From Hemerocallis citrina (Eukaryota; Streptophyta; Magnoliopsida; Asparagales; Asphodelaceae): a DNA stretch of 64,000 nucleotides. The position numbers and the translations under genes are program-made. This document shows positions 54,149-64,000 of the stretch, in pieces. Location of the stretch: positions 30,960,289 to 31,024,288 of the forward strand of contig CM030365.1 in assembly GCA_017893485.1 (NCBI GenBank), given 5' to 3'. How positions within the stretch are numbered: position 1 is the first letter of the stretch; each line of letters opens with the position of its first letter. The notes beneath the pieces were generated by a model. The model was not told where the DNA came from. It did not search any database and saw only the letters and a list, made by a program, of their open reading frames with translations.

Positions 54149-56672
54149 CTCATCCCACGATACAATCAATTTCGTTTAGACCGAGTGGTGAATTCTATAG
54201 ATCATGTGTACGATAATCACTGATACGATACAATATTGTTGCATGATACATTACGAAGATTCAATGATTCATTGATATGATACATTGATACGATTTATTG
54301 ATACAATTTATTGATGCAATACACGAAAGATTGGGGTGCCGTAGTTAGTGCTCCACAATCAATCGATAAACACTGGCCGACACAGTCACTATATTATTCA
54401 CTACTCAAGTCATTCCCTTAAACCCCGGCTTGTTAATTATTTTATTACTGCAACAATACAGTATGTAATTTGAGACATGGGGTGAATAATAGTAACAATA
54501 AAGGAATAATAAGGTGATAACCTGCAGTAGGACAGCAAGAGTAGTCTGTACAAAAATGCAGTTTCCCGCTGTTTCAGAACTCGAAAATTGAATCCGTCAG
54601 AAATTCTGGAAACTAAACTTCCACATGGTTCCAACGCATATTTAAAGTTCAAAATCCAACAATCACACCATTCTTTACAGATTTCATGTTCAGGCAGAAT
54701 TTCGACATCATGTTATTATAACTTTAGAATCAGCAAAAACTTAATATTAAATTTATTAAAAATATTTTCTAGACTCCTAAACATGATCACTAAAAATCAG
54801 GAAATTTTCAGAGAAAAATTTTATCATTTGATCAGCCTTTTTACTGTTTGAACATGAAACATACAAGAATCTAAAAATCTGAAAGTAACGACACAGCTGT
54901 AGTAAAACGGGCATAACTTTGCTAAGCAACCCAGAATTCAAAATTTTAAGATGTTTTGGAAACTAGAAAGATAATTCTACAATTCTTATTCAGAAAATTG
55001 TTCATTTTAAGATCATTTACTAGGCCGAAACTAGCAGTCAACATACAGCCAGCAAGCAATATACAGGTTTAAGGGTATTGTTCATGAAATAATTTAATTA
55101 GGCATGATGGGTATCAATTCTATTAGTCAATGAACTTTATAATCAGCATGATGGTGTAAAACATGGTAAATAAGATTAAGAACACATACATACATCAATT
55201 TATCATCAATCAACCATCAATCGATCAAACAATATACAACCCAGCAATTCTCTCTACAATAATTTATTTGTGTGATAATTATATGAACAACTCTATTATC
55301 AATTCTATATGCACACATGAAAAATTCAATCTTTGGAGTCAAAAGTAGCACGATGCCAAGTAAATTGAGGTTAGCTCGTGTAAACCCTCAATACACCCAA
55401 CGAAATAGATGAACAATGTATAATACTATAAATGAAGGGATCTACTTGCAAGAGTTTCAACAAAACTAGAATTTGATACAATTAACAATTCAAGAGGACA
55501 GTGACTTGCCTTTTGGACGACGAAATTGAATACCAAGAATAATGGGATAAGGATCCCGAAGCAATGAACCCACGAACACACACGAATTAATACATGTATA
55601 CAACGTTCAACGAAATCAAAGCAACAAAAAAAAACAAGAGAGCAACGACAACCGGGGGCAGCAATCGATGGCCTGGCTGTGGTGGCGAACTCGATGGCGG
55701 GACGGTGGATGGTGTGTGGATCGGTGGCGCCTACCAGCGGAGGAGAGGAGCAAGGGTGGGTTGTTGATTGGGCTGCGGATGGACGGAAATCAGAGCAAGG
55801 GAGGTCGAAGGCTGAGGAGGAGGAGGTCGGGGGCATGCTTAGGTGTTGATAGGAAGAGCTGACGATGAGGGGGGTGGCCGGAGTTGGCCAGAGAAGAAGG
55901 TGTAGTAGATGGGTTCTGAGATTGGGTGGGATTTCAGTCGGGGAGAGAGAAACCAAGGAGGAGAGAAAAAGAGGAGAGAGGAAAGAGAAATTGTGATGGC
56001 TACAAATTGTATTTTTAGGTTTTTAGAGTTTGTATTAGGGTTGTATTTATAGAATAAAGTAGATAGTTGGGTTATTGGGTTAGAATCCAATAATAGTGGG
56101 TTTGGGTTGAGAACAAACTGCAATTGGATTTTAGGGTTCAATAAAAGATGGGTTTGAAAGCAATTAAATAGGATCTACAAGAAAATAGCCCAACAAGAAG
56201 AAAAAAGAATTTCATGAACAAAAATTTAAATCCAAATAGATAAATAAATAATACAAATGGAGAGAATATAAATTGGCTTGAAAGTAAATTGGAATTCGCC
56301 AAGAAAATTAGATCAAGTACGAAAATAAAATAATTCGATAAATGAACTCTAAATAGATAATCAAGAAATAAAAATTAATAATCATAATCATAATAATTAT
56401 AAAATTATATAATAAAATAGTATCCAGGCTTAACAACTTTATTAAAATAATCCAATAATAATAATATATTTGTTTTAGACTCAAATATAAATAGTCGATC
56501 AATAAGATATAGGAAATAAGATCAAAATACACCATTATTCGAAATAATTAAAAATTTCTATTATAAAATACTTTAATAAAAATCTGAAATGAATTTAGCC
56601 CAAAATAACTTTATAAAAATCAAATTATAGCAAATACACGGAAAATACTTATTAGCGAGAATGGGGGTTACA
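54149..56672 (-). repeat. LTR-B inverted copy (3' truncated)
   Basis: Minus-orientation LTR-B starting, on its own strand, TGTAACCCCC at 56672. It matches 1-1345 of the window inverted plus about 1.3 kb of the 5' half not seen at the left edge. The last 0.7 kb of the LTR is missing at the junction with Tat-2 gag near 54150. A TATA box CTATAAATACAA (56042-56053, minus) precedes a C-rich leader. ORFs of 60-180 residues here are low-complexity. The adjoining DNA to the right is Tat-3, not Tat-2. Confidence 0.8.
56042..56053 (-). promoter_or_regulatory. Probable TATA box of LTR-B
   Basis: CTATAAATACAA on the minus strand, about 620 bp into the LTR and ahead of a C-rich leader, an arrangement parallel to LTR-A. 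Confidence 0.5.
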
Positions 56673-57598
56673 GGGCAATTTGCTAGGTTCGTAAGGAAAG
56701 AGCAGATCTTCCGCCTCCCTGAGGGGCTAATAAGCGAACAGAGCGACCTGTTGAGACCCCAGACTCTGAAGCTGGAGCTATCTTACACCTCTTCCACGGA
56801 GGCCCAATGGGGGGAAATTCGAACTCCTCCTCAAAAGCCTTCATCCGGGAGGTGAACTCGGTGCAGAACCATCCTCCTCCCAAGGGCCTTGAGGTTCCTG
56901 TTACCTTTTCAGACAATGATTTGGAAGGCTTCCGAACGCCTCATTGTGATGCACTTGTGATAAACCTCCATATGGCTAACTTCGAAGTGCTCCGAGTCCT
57001 AGTCGACAACGGCAGTTCGGTTAATATACTTTTCCTAGAAGCCTTCCAGGGCCTCAAGTTGTCTAGGGATCGCCTCAAGCCCACTGGCTACACTCTCCAC
57101 GGGTTCTCTAGGGTGCTAGTAACGATCGAGGGAGTTATAAATCTCGGCGTAACCACTGGCAAAACCCCGACCACTCGAACCAAACTGATGGATTTCATGG
57201 TGGTAGACGTAAAGATCGCTTACAATGTCATTCTGGGCCGACCCAGCCTAGCTGCTCTTCAAACCGTACCCTCAGCCTACCATATGAAGATGAAATTTCC
57301 CACCATAGTTGGGGTAGGAGAAGTCAGAGGGAGCCAGGAGACGGCTCGCAAATGTTACATGACTTCGGTAGGAGGGCCGGTCCTCTCTCTTGAAGCCCTC
57401 GAGATCCCTCAAGGGAGTAGCCAAGCTATCTCAAAACCGGTTGATGAATTGGAAGAAATAGTCTTCTCAGAAGAAGACCTAACCAAGACATTCCAAATTA
57501 GTAAAGTCCGTCCTTCCCCCTCCCGTCAAAGCCGACATTATCCGATGCATAAGGAAAAATCGCGACCCATTCGCTTGGACAGCGACAGACATGCTTGA
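56673..57598 (+). pseudogene. pol: Tat-3 fragment: end of gag and protease
   Basis: Reads GQFARFVRKEQI, LKLELSYTSSTEAQWG (gag end, as in Tat-1 29160), then VPVTFSDNDLEGF, PHCDALVINLHMANFE, protease active site VLVDNGSSVNILFLEAF and YHMKMKFPTIVGVGEVRGSQ. It is open for 263 residues and better preserved than the Tat-1 protease. It starts abruptly at the LTR-B edge (56672). A frameshift in a C run near 57525 breaks the link to RT. Confidence 0.88.
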
Positions 57599-58183
57599 AA
57601 TCTTGAAAAACTTCTCATGCATCACCTCAATGTTGCTCTCGAGGCCAAACCTGTCCAGCAAAAACCTCACAAGTTTGTGCCAGAATGCCAGCAGAAAATC
57701 AAAGAAGAAGTAGAGAAACTCTTGAATGCTTGGTTCATACAGAAGGTTAACTATCCTGAGTGGCTGTCCAACGTTGTCATGGTCAAAAAGGCCAACGGAG
57801 GCTGGAGAATTTGTATTGATTTCATAGATCTGAACAAAGCTTGTCCGAAAGATCCGTTCCCACTCCTAAGCATTGATGTTCTGATTGATGCAACCTCCAG
57901 CCACGAACTCTTGAGTTTCATGGACGCCTTCTCCGAGTATAACCAGATCAGGATATTCCCTCCTGATATTCTGAAGACTTTGTCCGCAACCGACCAAGGC
58001 CTATACTGCTACCGGGTCATCATGCCCTTCGGTCTAAAGAACGCCGGTGCAACTTATCAGCACCTTGTCAACAAGGTCTTTAGAGAATAGATCAGTCGGA
58101 ACATGGAGGTCTATATGGACGACATATTGGTAAAAAGCATTAGCAAATCGAACCATGTCTCCGACCTTCAGGAGGCCTTCGAT
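57599..58183 (+). pseudogene. pol: Tat-3 fragment: reverse transcriptase, truncated
   Basis: Frame from 57617: AKPVQQKPHKFVPECQQKI, NYPEWLSNVVMVKKANGGWR, ICIDFIDLNKACPKDPFPLL, SFMDAFSEYNQIRI (motif A Asp) and MPFGLKNAGATYQHLVNKVF. A TAG at 58088-58090 follows, then NMEVYMDDILVKS (YMDD form of the catalytic pair). It ends at HVSDLQEAFDV, where the sequence jumps to Tat-2 gag at about 58184. RT thumb and RNase H are absent. Confidence 0.88.
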
Positions 58184-58980
58184 GTGCCAACTGGAGGCCA
58201 ACTTCCTGGCCCACTTCGTAACCAGCAGGAAGGCTGAGAAGACAAGCGCGTCCGTACTAGACCTTCAACAGAGGGAAGGAGAGTCGCTCGATGACTTCGT
58301 CAGGAGGTTTACCGCCGAGGCAAGATCTGTCTCCTCCCTCGACGCCAGGGTTGCCTCAGCTACCTTCCGGCACAATGTCCGACATAGCCAGCTAAAGGTT
58401 TCCCTGGCCAAGAAGCCTCCCCTGGACTTCCCCGACCTTCTCAACCAGGTCGAGAAGTACATACGGGCGGAAGAGGCCCTAAACCCGGAAGGCGCCAAAG
58501 AAGCCACAGGGAAAGGAAAACACAAGATCGATGAGCCTGCCAAGAAAGTGGCAAAAGAAGGGGTCGGAATGAAGAGGGTCCCCCCGGTCCCCCGCTTCGA
58601 GAGATACACACCCTTAACACAGAACGTGCCCACCATACTCTTAGAAATAGAGGACAAGGGCCTCGTCCGACTACCCCCTTGATCGAGCAGCAACAAAAAG
58701 CGAGACCAGCGATTCTACTGTCGCTTCCACCGAGATCATGGGCACGAAACCGACCAGTGTCGGACTCTAAAAGACGAAATCGAGGCCCTCATCCAACGAG
58801 GATTCCTCTGAGAGTTCACCAGGGAAATCCCAAGGGACCGAAAGGAAACGAGGAACCGGTGGCCTTCACCTCTTACTCACACTCCTAACCGTCGTCCTGA
58901 GCGAGAGCCCGAACACGAGGAGACCGAAGGGCAGGCCATTCTACATTGCGTCCATGGGGGGCCCATTGGAGGGGAATCCA
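58184..58980 (+). pseudogene. gag: Tat-2 gag, C-terminal part with zinc knuckle
   Basis: Resumes gag with QLEANFLAHFVTSRKAEKTS, LQQREGESLDDFVRRFTAEA, VSLAKKPPLDF and EKYIRAEEAL to a TGA at 58680-58682. In the same frame it continues with the knuckle [16 protein letters not shown] and [12 protein letters not shown]. Further stops lie near 58810 and 58990. It is more complete than the Tat-1 copy in this region. Confidence 0.9.
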
Positions 58981-59137
58981 ATACTTCCTGAAAGGTATTC
59001 TTCCGAGAGGTGAATGCCATTCGAGACCTCCTGTCTCCCCAGATTCAGCAACTCCCCATCTCCTTCTCAAGGGAGGACCTAGAGGGTGTCCGTCTTCCCC
59101 ACTGTGATGCCCTCGTCATTAGCCTCGACATTGCGAA
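58981..59137 (+). pseudogene. pol: Tat-2 protease start
   Basis: VNAIRDLLSPQIQQLPIS, FSREDLEGVRLPHCDALVIS, LDIAN: the segment just before the protease active site. It is cut at 59137 by an LTR-A relative (GCGAA, then TGTCACGCCCC), so the active site is not present. Confidence 0.82.
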
Positions 59138-60189
59138 TGTCACGCCCCGCTTCCCAAAAAGAATACGGAATATGGTTACGCGACAAAAGCTCAACGAATG
59201 ATTTTCATCATCCATAAGCTGTTTAGAAATCTTTACAACATATCACAGGAATAATCAGAGTTAGAAGCAATAGATACAACCAGGCATGCATAATTAAAAC
59301 AAGATACCAACAAAAATTACTTGAAACCAAATATAATAATCTCAAATAGTCAAATTCTGAATAAGTCAAATATCCTGGGTCATATCGCCCAAATACAATA
59401 TAAATATCCAAGTAACAAATACAATATTCAAAATGAGCAACAGGAAATAAATGAAGATAGCAAAAGCTCCAGCCAACTAGAACTTTAGATCACATACTCC
59501 ATCGAGCAGCTGATCAACAAATTCTGCAATTTAACAAATTGCAGGGAGAAGGAAGAAGAAAACAAGTACCCGTCAATTGCAAGTTACGGGCCACTTATAA
59601 TGTAGGATACAAGTACATGGGATAGGTAAATCTATGTAACAAACCTAGCATGGTATAATCATGAATACAGGATATAAATCATAGCATGGCAAAATGAGCA
59701 AGTATAATAGCATGTGTCGAGTGTCAAGTAAACAAGTGTCATGCATCAAGTAACCAGTATCAAGAATCAAGATGTCATGTAACATGTTTCAAGTATCAAA
59801 TCTCATGTATCATGTAGTCAAGTATCAAGTCTCATGTATCATGTTCAAGTGTCATGTAAGCATGTATCATGTCTTGTGTCAAGTCTAAGTCTCGTAGTTA
59901 ATACTATCTAGGTATCACTTCATGCATCCCGATTTTTACTACATGGTTGCTACAACAAACAGTTTCGCTTTAGATTTTGTAGGGGACCATACAGGGCAGT
60001 GTACTCAGGGACAAGCTCCAAGTATCATGTAAACAAGCTCCAAAACCCAAACAAGCTCCAGTGTCAAGTGTGTACGTGTCATGTATAACGTATCAAGCTC
60101 CACATGTAAACAAGCTCCAATAACCACTAGGTTCTTCCGAGTACACATTTCTGTACTATCCCTCAAAGTTGTCCTTCACAAGCCATAGA
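59138..60189 (-). repeat. LTR-A relative, inverted, 5' half missing
   Basis: Starts TGTCACGCCCCGCTTCCC, the reverse complement of the family A 3' end. It matches 2897-3660 in structure (ATCATCCATAAGCTG, GGCAATTTA-like and a CTTGTACATGG-like block), then degenerate ATCATGTA/CAAGTATC short repeats (59700-60120). It runs to about 60189, where Tat-2 RNase H begins. The LTR 5' half and Tat-2 protease-RT are missing at this junction. The 60-odd residue frame at 59223-59411 is not credible. Confidence 0.72.
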
Positions 60190-60673
60190 ACTACGGCCGC
60201 TTAGTCAAGTGGTCGATCGAGCTGAGCCAGTACGACATCAGCTACCAGCCAAGGACAGCAATCAAGAGGCAAGCCCTCGGCGAGTTCATCACTGAATGCA
60301 CCATTTCCGAGCAGCCCAACATCGAAGATTCGGATCCGACCTGGGAAGTCTATGTCGATGGATCCTCCTGCAAATTAGCGAGTGGTGCCGGGATCATCCT
60401 GCGAGGACCAACCACTTCCTCCTCTAGTATTCTCTCCGCCTTAACTTCTCGGCCTCCAACAACAATGCGGAATATGAGGCTATGATTGCTGGACTGACCC
60501 TGGCACATCAGGCCGGCATGAAAGCAGATCAGGGCCTTCAGCAACTATCAGCTTGTGGTCAATCAGATCACCGGAGAATACGAGGCTCGTGATGACCAAA
60601 TGATCTGATACTTGGCCGTGGTCCGATGGCTCTTGACATCCTTCGACTGTTCCACAATCCTTAGGGTTCCGAG
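60190..60673 (+). pseudogene. pol: Tat-2 second RNase H domain, truncated
   Basis: GRLVKWSIELSQYDISYQPR, ALGEFITECTISEQ, then WEVYVDGSSCKLASGAGIIL (catalytic Asp). A frameshift near 60420 follows, then NAEYEAM (Glu) and FSNYQLVVNQITGEYEARDD in yet another frame. The third catalytic position is Asn (Tat-1 has FSDLQLV). It is cut at 60673 by LTR-C. Confidence 0.85.
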
Positions 60674-60835
60674 TGTAATGCCCCGATTTCCACGAAACTG
60701 GAAAACCGTGACACATGCCAGGATCTTTTCTTTAATTAGTCACGATACACAAAAAATAACACGGAATTTTAAACACTTTTATTGCCATCAGAGTTATTAC
60801 ACAATAATTACGAATATCAATTTGTAATATCAAAC
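60674..60835 (-). repeat. LTR-C, Tekay-like LTR end (interrupted)
   Basis: Starts TGTAATGCCCCGA and follows the Tekay LTR 3' end in order (GGATCTTT, AATTTTAAACA and CATCAGAGTTATTAC against CATCAGAGTTTACAT). Left flank CCGAG may be a target duplication. It is interrupted at 60836 by another LTR and does not resume in the window. Confidence 0.6.
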
Positions 60836-62182
60836 TGTAATGTCTGCCCCCTTTTTTTCTTTTCTTTTTGACTCCAAAATCAATTCTTTCAATTTCTATA
60901 TCACTTTAAACATAAACTAAGACAGTTAGATTTCCAAGAAAATTTCGGTAGAGTTTCCCCTGAAATTTCTGCCCCGAAATACAAAAAGCTTACGGAATTC
61001 TACTCTAAATTCCGTAACTCACATCACATGCAATAATATCATGGGCTCCCCAGAAAAAAATGAATAGAATCACACAGGCAATTTATATATCATGCTCTGG
61101 GGGCCAAACTCATAACAGGATATCAATTATCAATTAAAAACCATAAATTCCTTTGAAACCGTAGTAATATTTTTAGAAAATAACTTATAAAACATACCAC
61201 GGGGCTCGGTACTCTACAACGAGATGGGTACGGGTCAAAAACATATCATGCCACTCCACACTATACTCATCCTCATCATCCACATACTTATACATCAAAA
61301 ATACAATTTAAATCATGAATTTCACTATTCACTTAATTAAACCATAAACAACAAATTGTAAAATGAAGCTCCACTCCATGGAACCATGAATCTATACCTC
61401 ACATTTGCACTGCTGAGGATCTGTAATAGTAGGGGACCTAGGGTAGTCCAGGGACTCTCTAAACCCCAAACACTACGGGGTTAGCCATTTCTAGTGTGAG
61501 TATAATTTACTAATTAAGCAAATAAATTAAACTTTATAAGTAAAAATAGAATGAACTAACAAATATCAAGATAATCAATTTTTACTTGACAACTGAACAT
61601 GTAAACATCATAAATGGGATTTCACACCAAATACTCTCTGAGTCATCACCTGTATGTATATCCATACCCGCTCACAACATACTTATCTTTAGTTTGGAAA
61701 CTCATTCCCAAATTAGTCTCTTAACTCACAAATGCTTAACACCCATCACTCCATGCCTTATACAAATATTCCTATAACTTTACCTTCCCATAAGGCTTTA
61801 CATTCACCATAACTCTACTTCCGCATAAACTGCACCTCATTTACAATTCATTTGCATTTATAGACTCACGACTTATATTCTTTCGTGCTCATCTCCATTC
61901 ATAAACACGATCCTACTCAATCTCATATCACATAACATCGTATTCATTCATTTCTTACAACACATATCATCACGTCCCGCAATACATCACTTTCACACTC
62001 ATTATACACTTCAACTATCACACTCGCAATTCATCTTGAATGGAAAAGAAACGTGTACATATAATTGATGTGCCAGTGTATGTTATGACTTAACACTAAT
62101 GCAAGATTACCAATACAATGATGCTCTTATTCTAATACAAGCGAGTCTCCGGAACAGTATGCATCCCATACTACATACGCCT

Positions 62183-62382
62183 CATCTCAAGCCGTTTCTC
62201 CATTTATAGGGATTTGAACCCACGTTATGAATTCTATTTTGTACACAACCTGTTCCCGACAATGCAACATTACTGATGGCCCCATCTCAAGCCGTTTCTC
62301 CATATATAGAGATTTGAACCCACGTTATGAATTCTATTTTGTACACAACCTGTTCCCGACAATACAACATGACTGATGAGGT
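62183..62382 (-). repeat. 100-bp tandem duplication in LTR-D
   Basis: The unit beginning CATCTCAAGCCGTTTCTCC at 62183 is repeated at 62283 with a few substitutions, including a shared TTATGAATTCTATTTTG. Confidence 0.85.
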
Positions 62383-63224
62383 TGCCCTGAGCAGTCTAAT
62401 CTCGTCAGGCGCACCCGACCTCACTCAAAAACCAGACGAACACAGGGTCTTCCGAGCACAGGATAGCACAAAGCCTACCCTGTGTCACCCATAACTCATA
62501 AACCGTGATCTATGGCCTGTTCGCTCTCCCTGGCATAGAACGTGACGGAATTTTCGGGGTCCATCCCCTAGTTCCAACAGACCGTTCTTACCATGGTATT
62601 TCAGGAATTAACAGATGAGATACGCAACCCATGCTCCCAACTCGTGAGAAGACACCGTATGTATCCCTTTGATGGGAAGGTACAACCCAATAACACCGCC
62701 TACTGTCGGCCTATAGGACAGGTCGGATCATTTGGAATCACTCTTAATACCAACTCTTTCCCTTTGGCGAATAATGATAATAAGTAATGGTTAAGTAGTA
62801 ATAGCCATAAGTTACTACCCTAACGATGTCACTAACCCTGAACAATCCTAGGGATGACAATATTATAAACAGAACATGCTCGGTCTTAAATTAGATTTTG
62901 CAAGATAACTCTACTAGGCTGCTCAACCTAGACTTACCAGAATCCCTCAGGATCTGGTTCATGGCCTATCGATCTAAGATCCCGGTAATACGAATGTATT
63001 CGCATGCTACTACCCTGAACTTGGATTTCGTCACACTCCGGTCAGTGACCAACCAACGGTTAAGATCTGATGGCACCCGCAAAGTGTCTCGTCCACAGTC
63101 CCTTAGGGGTAAGGTAAACACACTTCCTAATGGTCGATAGCCCTAGGGCAATGATATCACCCTAGATGAGCACAACAAATTGCGTATTAGCTAAGAAGCT
63201 ATATACGAGTAACCAAAAACACAT

Positions 63225-63605
63225 ACGAGCTACACAGCTACGTAAGGGACCAACAGCTACATACGGGTCAGTCGAGCCGCGTATAAGACAACAACATACA
63301 TACGAGCCAAATAAGCCCCGTATGAGACCAACAGCTACATACGGGCCAGTCGAGCCGCGCATGAGACAACATACATACGAGCCAAATAAGCTACGTATGA
63401 GACCAATAGCTACATACGGGCTAGTCGAACCGCGTATGAGACAACAACATACATACGAGCCAAATAAGCTGCGTTAGAGACCCACAGCTACGTACGGGCC
63501 AGTCTAGCCGCGTACGAGCAAGAACATACATACGAGCCAAATAAGCTGCGTATGAGACCACAGCTACATACGGACCAGTCGAGCCACGTACGAGCACAAC
63601 CACAT
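63225..63605 (-). repeat. Hairpin minisatellite CATACG/CGTATG in LTR-D
   Basis: The unit landmark TACGAGCCAAATAAGC occurs at 63301, 63376, 63454 and 63531 (75-78 bp apart). Each unit consists of two half-units of about 38 bp, each with CATACG near one side and CGTATG near the other (CATACGAGCC...CGTATGAGAC and CATACGGGCC...CGTATGAGAC), so every half-unit can fold as a stem. The open 103-residue frame through it is a by-product of the repeat. Confidence 0.85.
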
Positions 63606-64000
63606 ACAAAAACAACCATACAGTAATCAACCTAGAAGCAACCAAATGTGCTTACGAGCAACTTGATCTTCTATAACTAGAAGCAACAGAAGAATCTACT
63701 AACAGTCTAAAACAGGCATTCTACCAATGAGAAGCCCAAGCGACATAACAACTTTTATCGAGTTAACAATTACTAGTGATCTTCCCAACCCATACTACCC
63801 ATAAGGTGAGGAATGTTCAGATTATAAGGTCCAACCTTACCTAGGGTCTCATACAACTAGAATCAGTGATTTCCCTCCCCAATTGAACTAGAACTACATC
63901 CACTAGATTCTTGGGTTCTTTCTTCAAGTTTGAGCTAGGATCACCTTGGACTAAAGCATGGGCTCCTAGTTTCTTTTTAATCTCCCACTACAATCATAAT

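Larger units (their letters stand above)
52717..60673 (+). mobile_element. Tat-2: second Tat-lineage Ty3-gypsy element (broken, continues right)
   Basis: Contains 5' LTR 52717-53285, PBS at 53286, gag 53369-54148 and 58184-58980, protease start 58981-59137 and RNase H 60190-60673. Reverse transcriptase is missing. Insertions: an inverted LTR-B plus Tat-3 fragment (54149-58183), a partial LTR-A relative (59138-60189), and LTR-C/LTR-D (from 60674). The rest is beyond the window. Confidence 0.85.
60836..64000 (-). repeat. LTR-D, relative of the 5 kb gypsy LTR, running out of the window
   Basis: Starts TGTAATGTCTGCCCCC, and 60860-61500 is the reverse complement of 16480-17110 in the 5 kb LTR (shared GGGGAGCCCATGAT, GGCCCCCAGAGCATGATAT and the AGAAATGGCTAACC block). 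It is more than 3.1 kb long with no end in view. Contents: AT-rich unique DNA (61500-62100), a 100-bp tandem duplication, and a hairpin minisatellite. The 60-100 residue frames across it are repeat artefacts. The last 350 bp (63650-64000) show nothing recognisable. Confidence 0.7.

Noticed and set aside
63166..63645. Repeat-containing 103-residue protein at the right edge
   Set aside because: The reading follows the 75-78 bp minisatellite; both strands are open and the period is not always a multiple of three.
60674..64000. LTR-C and LTR-D as one LTR
   Set aside because: The related 5 kb LTR (12158-17147) ends at GGTGTTACA with its primer site directly after and has no counterpart of 60674-60835; that stretch instead follows the Tekay LTR end, so two nested LTRs are more likely.
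1..64000. tRNA, rRNA or organellar insertions
   Set aside because: I looked for tRNA B-box-like patterns and recognisable rRNA or plastid gene sequence and saw none; the tRNA-like motifs present are primer-binding sites of the elements.

Overview
The window is a deeply nested plant retrotransposon cluster. I found no intact host gene, RNA gene, CRISPR array or any prokaryotic feature. The host must be a flowering plant, because the elements are plant-specific lineages: Sirevirus (Ty1-copia), Tekay/Del-type chromovirus and Tat-lineage Ty3-gypsy with a second RNase H and an antisense extra ORF. The base composition and element set fit a eudicot, but I cannot name a species. Almost every coding region carries stops or frameshifts, so this is old, silenced heterochromatic DNA.

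Layout. The oldest framework is a Tat element (Tat-1), plus strand. Its gag starts at the left behind a foreign LTR (LTR-B, 1-2048) and its 3' LTR lies near 50190-50799. An LTR of family A, inserted in minus orientation with target duplication GACAA, cuts gag at 2896/28643. Inside that LTR lies a plus-strand LARD-like element of the same family: LTR1 3672-7130, a non-coding interior 7131-8091, and LTR2 8092-10762 plus 26133-27151. LTR2 is in turn split by a Sirevirus (10763-26127, target duplication CATAC, minus strand). The Sirevirus 3' LTR is broken by a gypsy remnant with an LTR of about 5 kb (12158-17862).

Tat-1 resumes at 28643 with gag zinc knuckle, protease, RT, RNase H, second RNase H and integrase up to 33065. 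An antisense, apparently spliced additional ORF follows (48338 down to about 33626). A Tekay-type element (35216-46692, target duplication GCTAA, 3.1 kb LTRs) sits inside its third exon. A minisatellite of about 140 bp units (48695-49690) separates the antisense ORF start from the 3' LTR.

Right of Tat-1 is a short stretch (50800-52716) holding the first coding exon of a minus-strand gene or transposon, hairpin-rich DNA and a hAT-like end. A second Tat element (Tat-2) starts with its LTR at 52717. Its gag is interrupted by an inverted LTR-B joined to a fragment of a third Tat element (54149-58183). Its protease is cut by a partial LTR-A relative (59138-60189) with RT lost, and its RNase H is cut at 60674 by two nested Tekay-like LTRs that run out of the window.

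The more unusual signals are non-coding: AGTCGACT palindromes shared by the unrelated Sirevirus and Tekay LTRs, cassettes of short hairpins in the 5 kb LTR, a CATACG/CGTATG hairpin minisatellite in its relative at the right edge, paired W-box-like inverted repeats in the Tat-1 minisatellite, and an acidic coiled-coil leader ORF in front of the Tekay gag.
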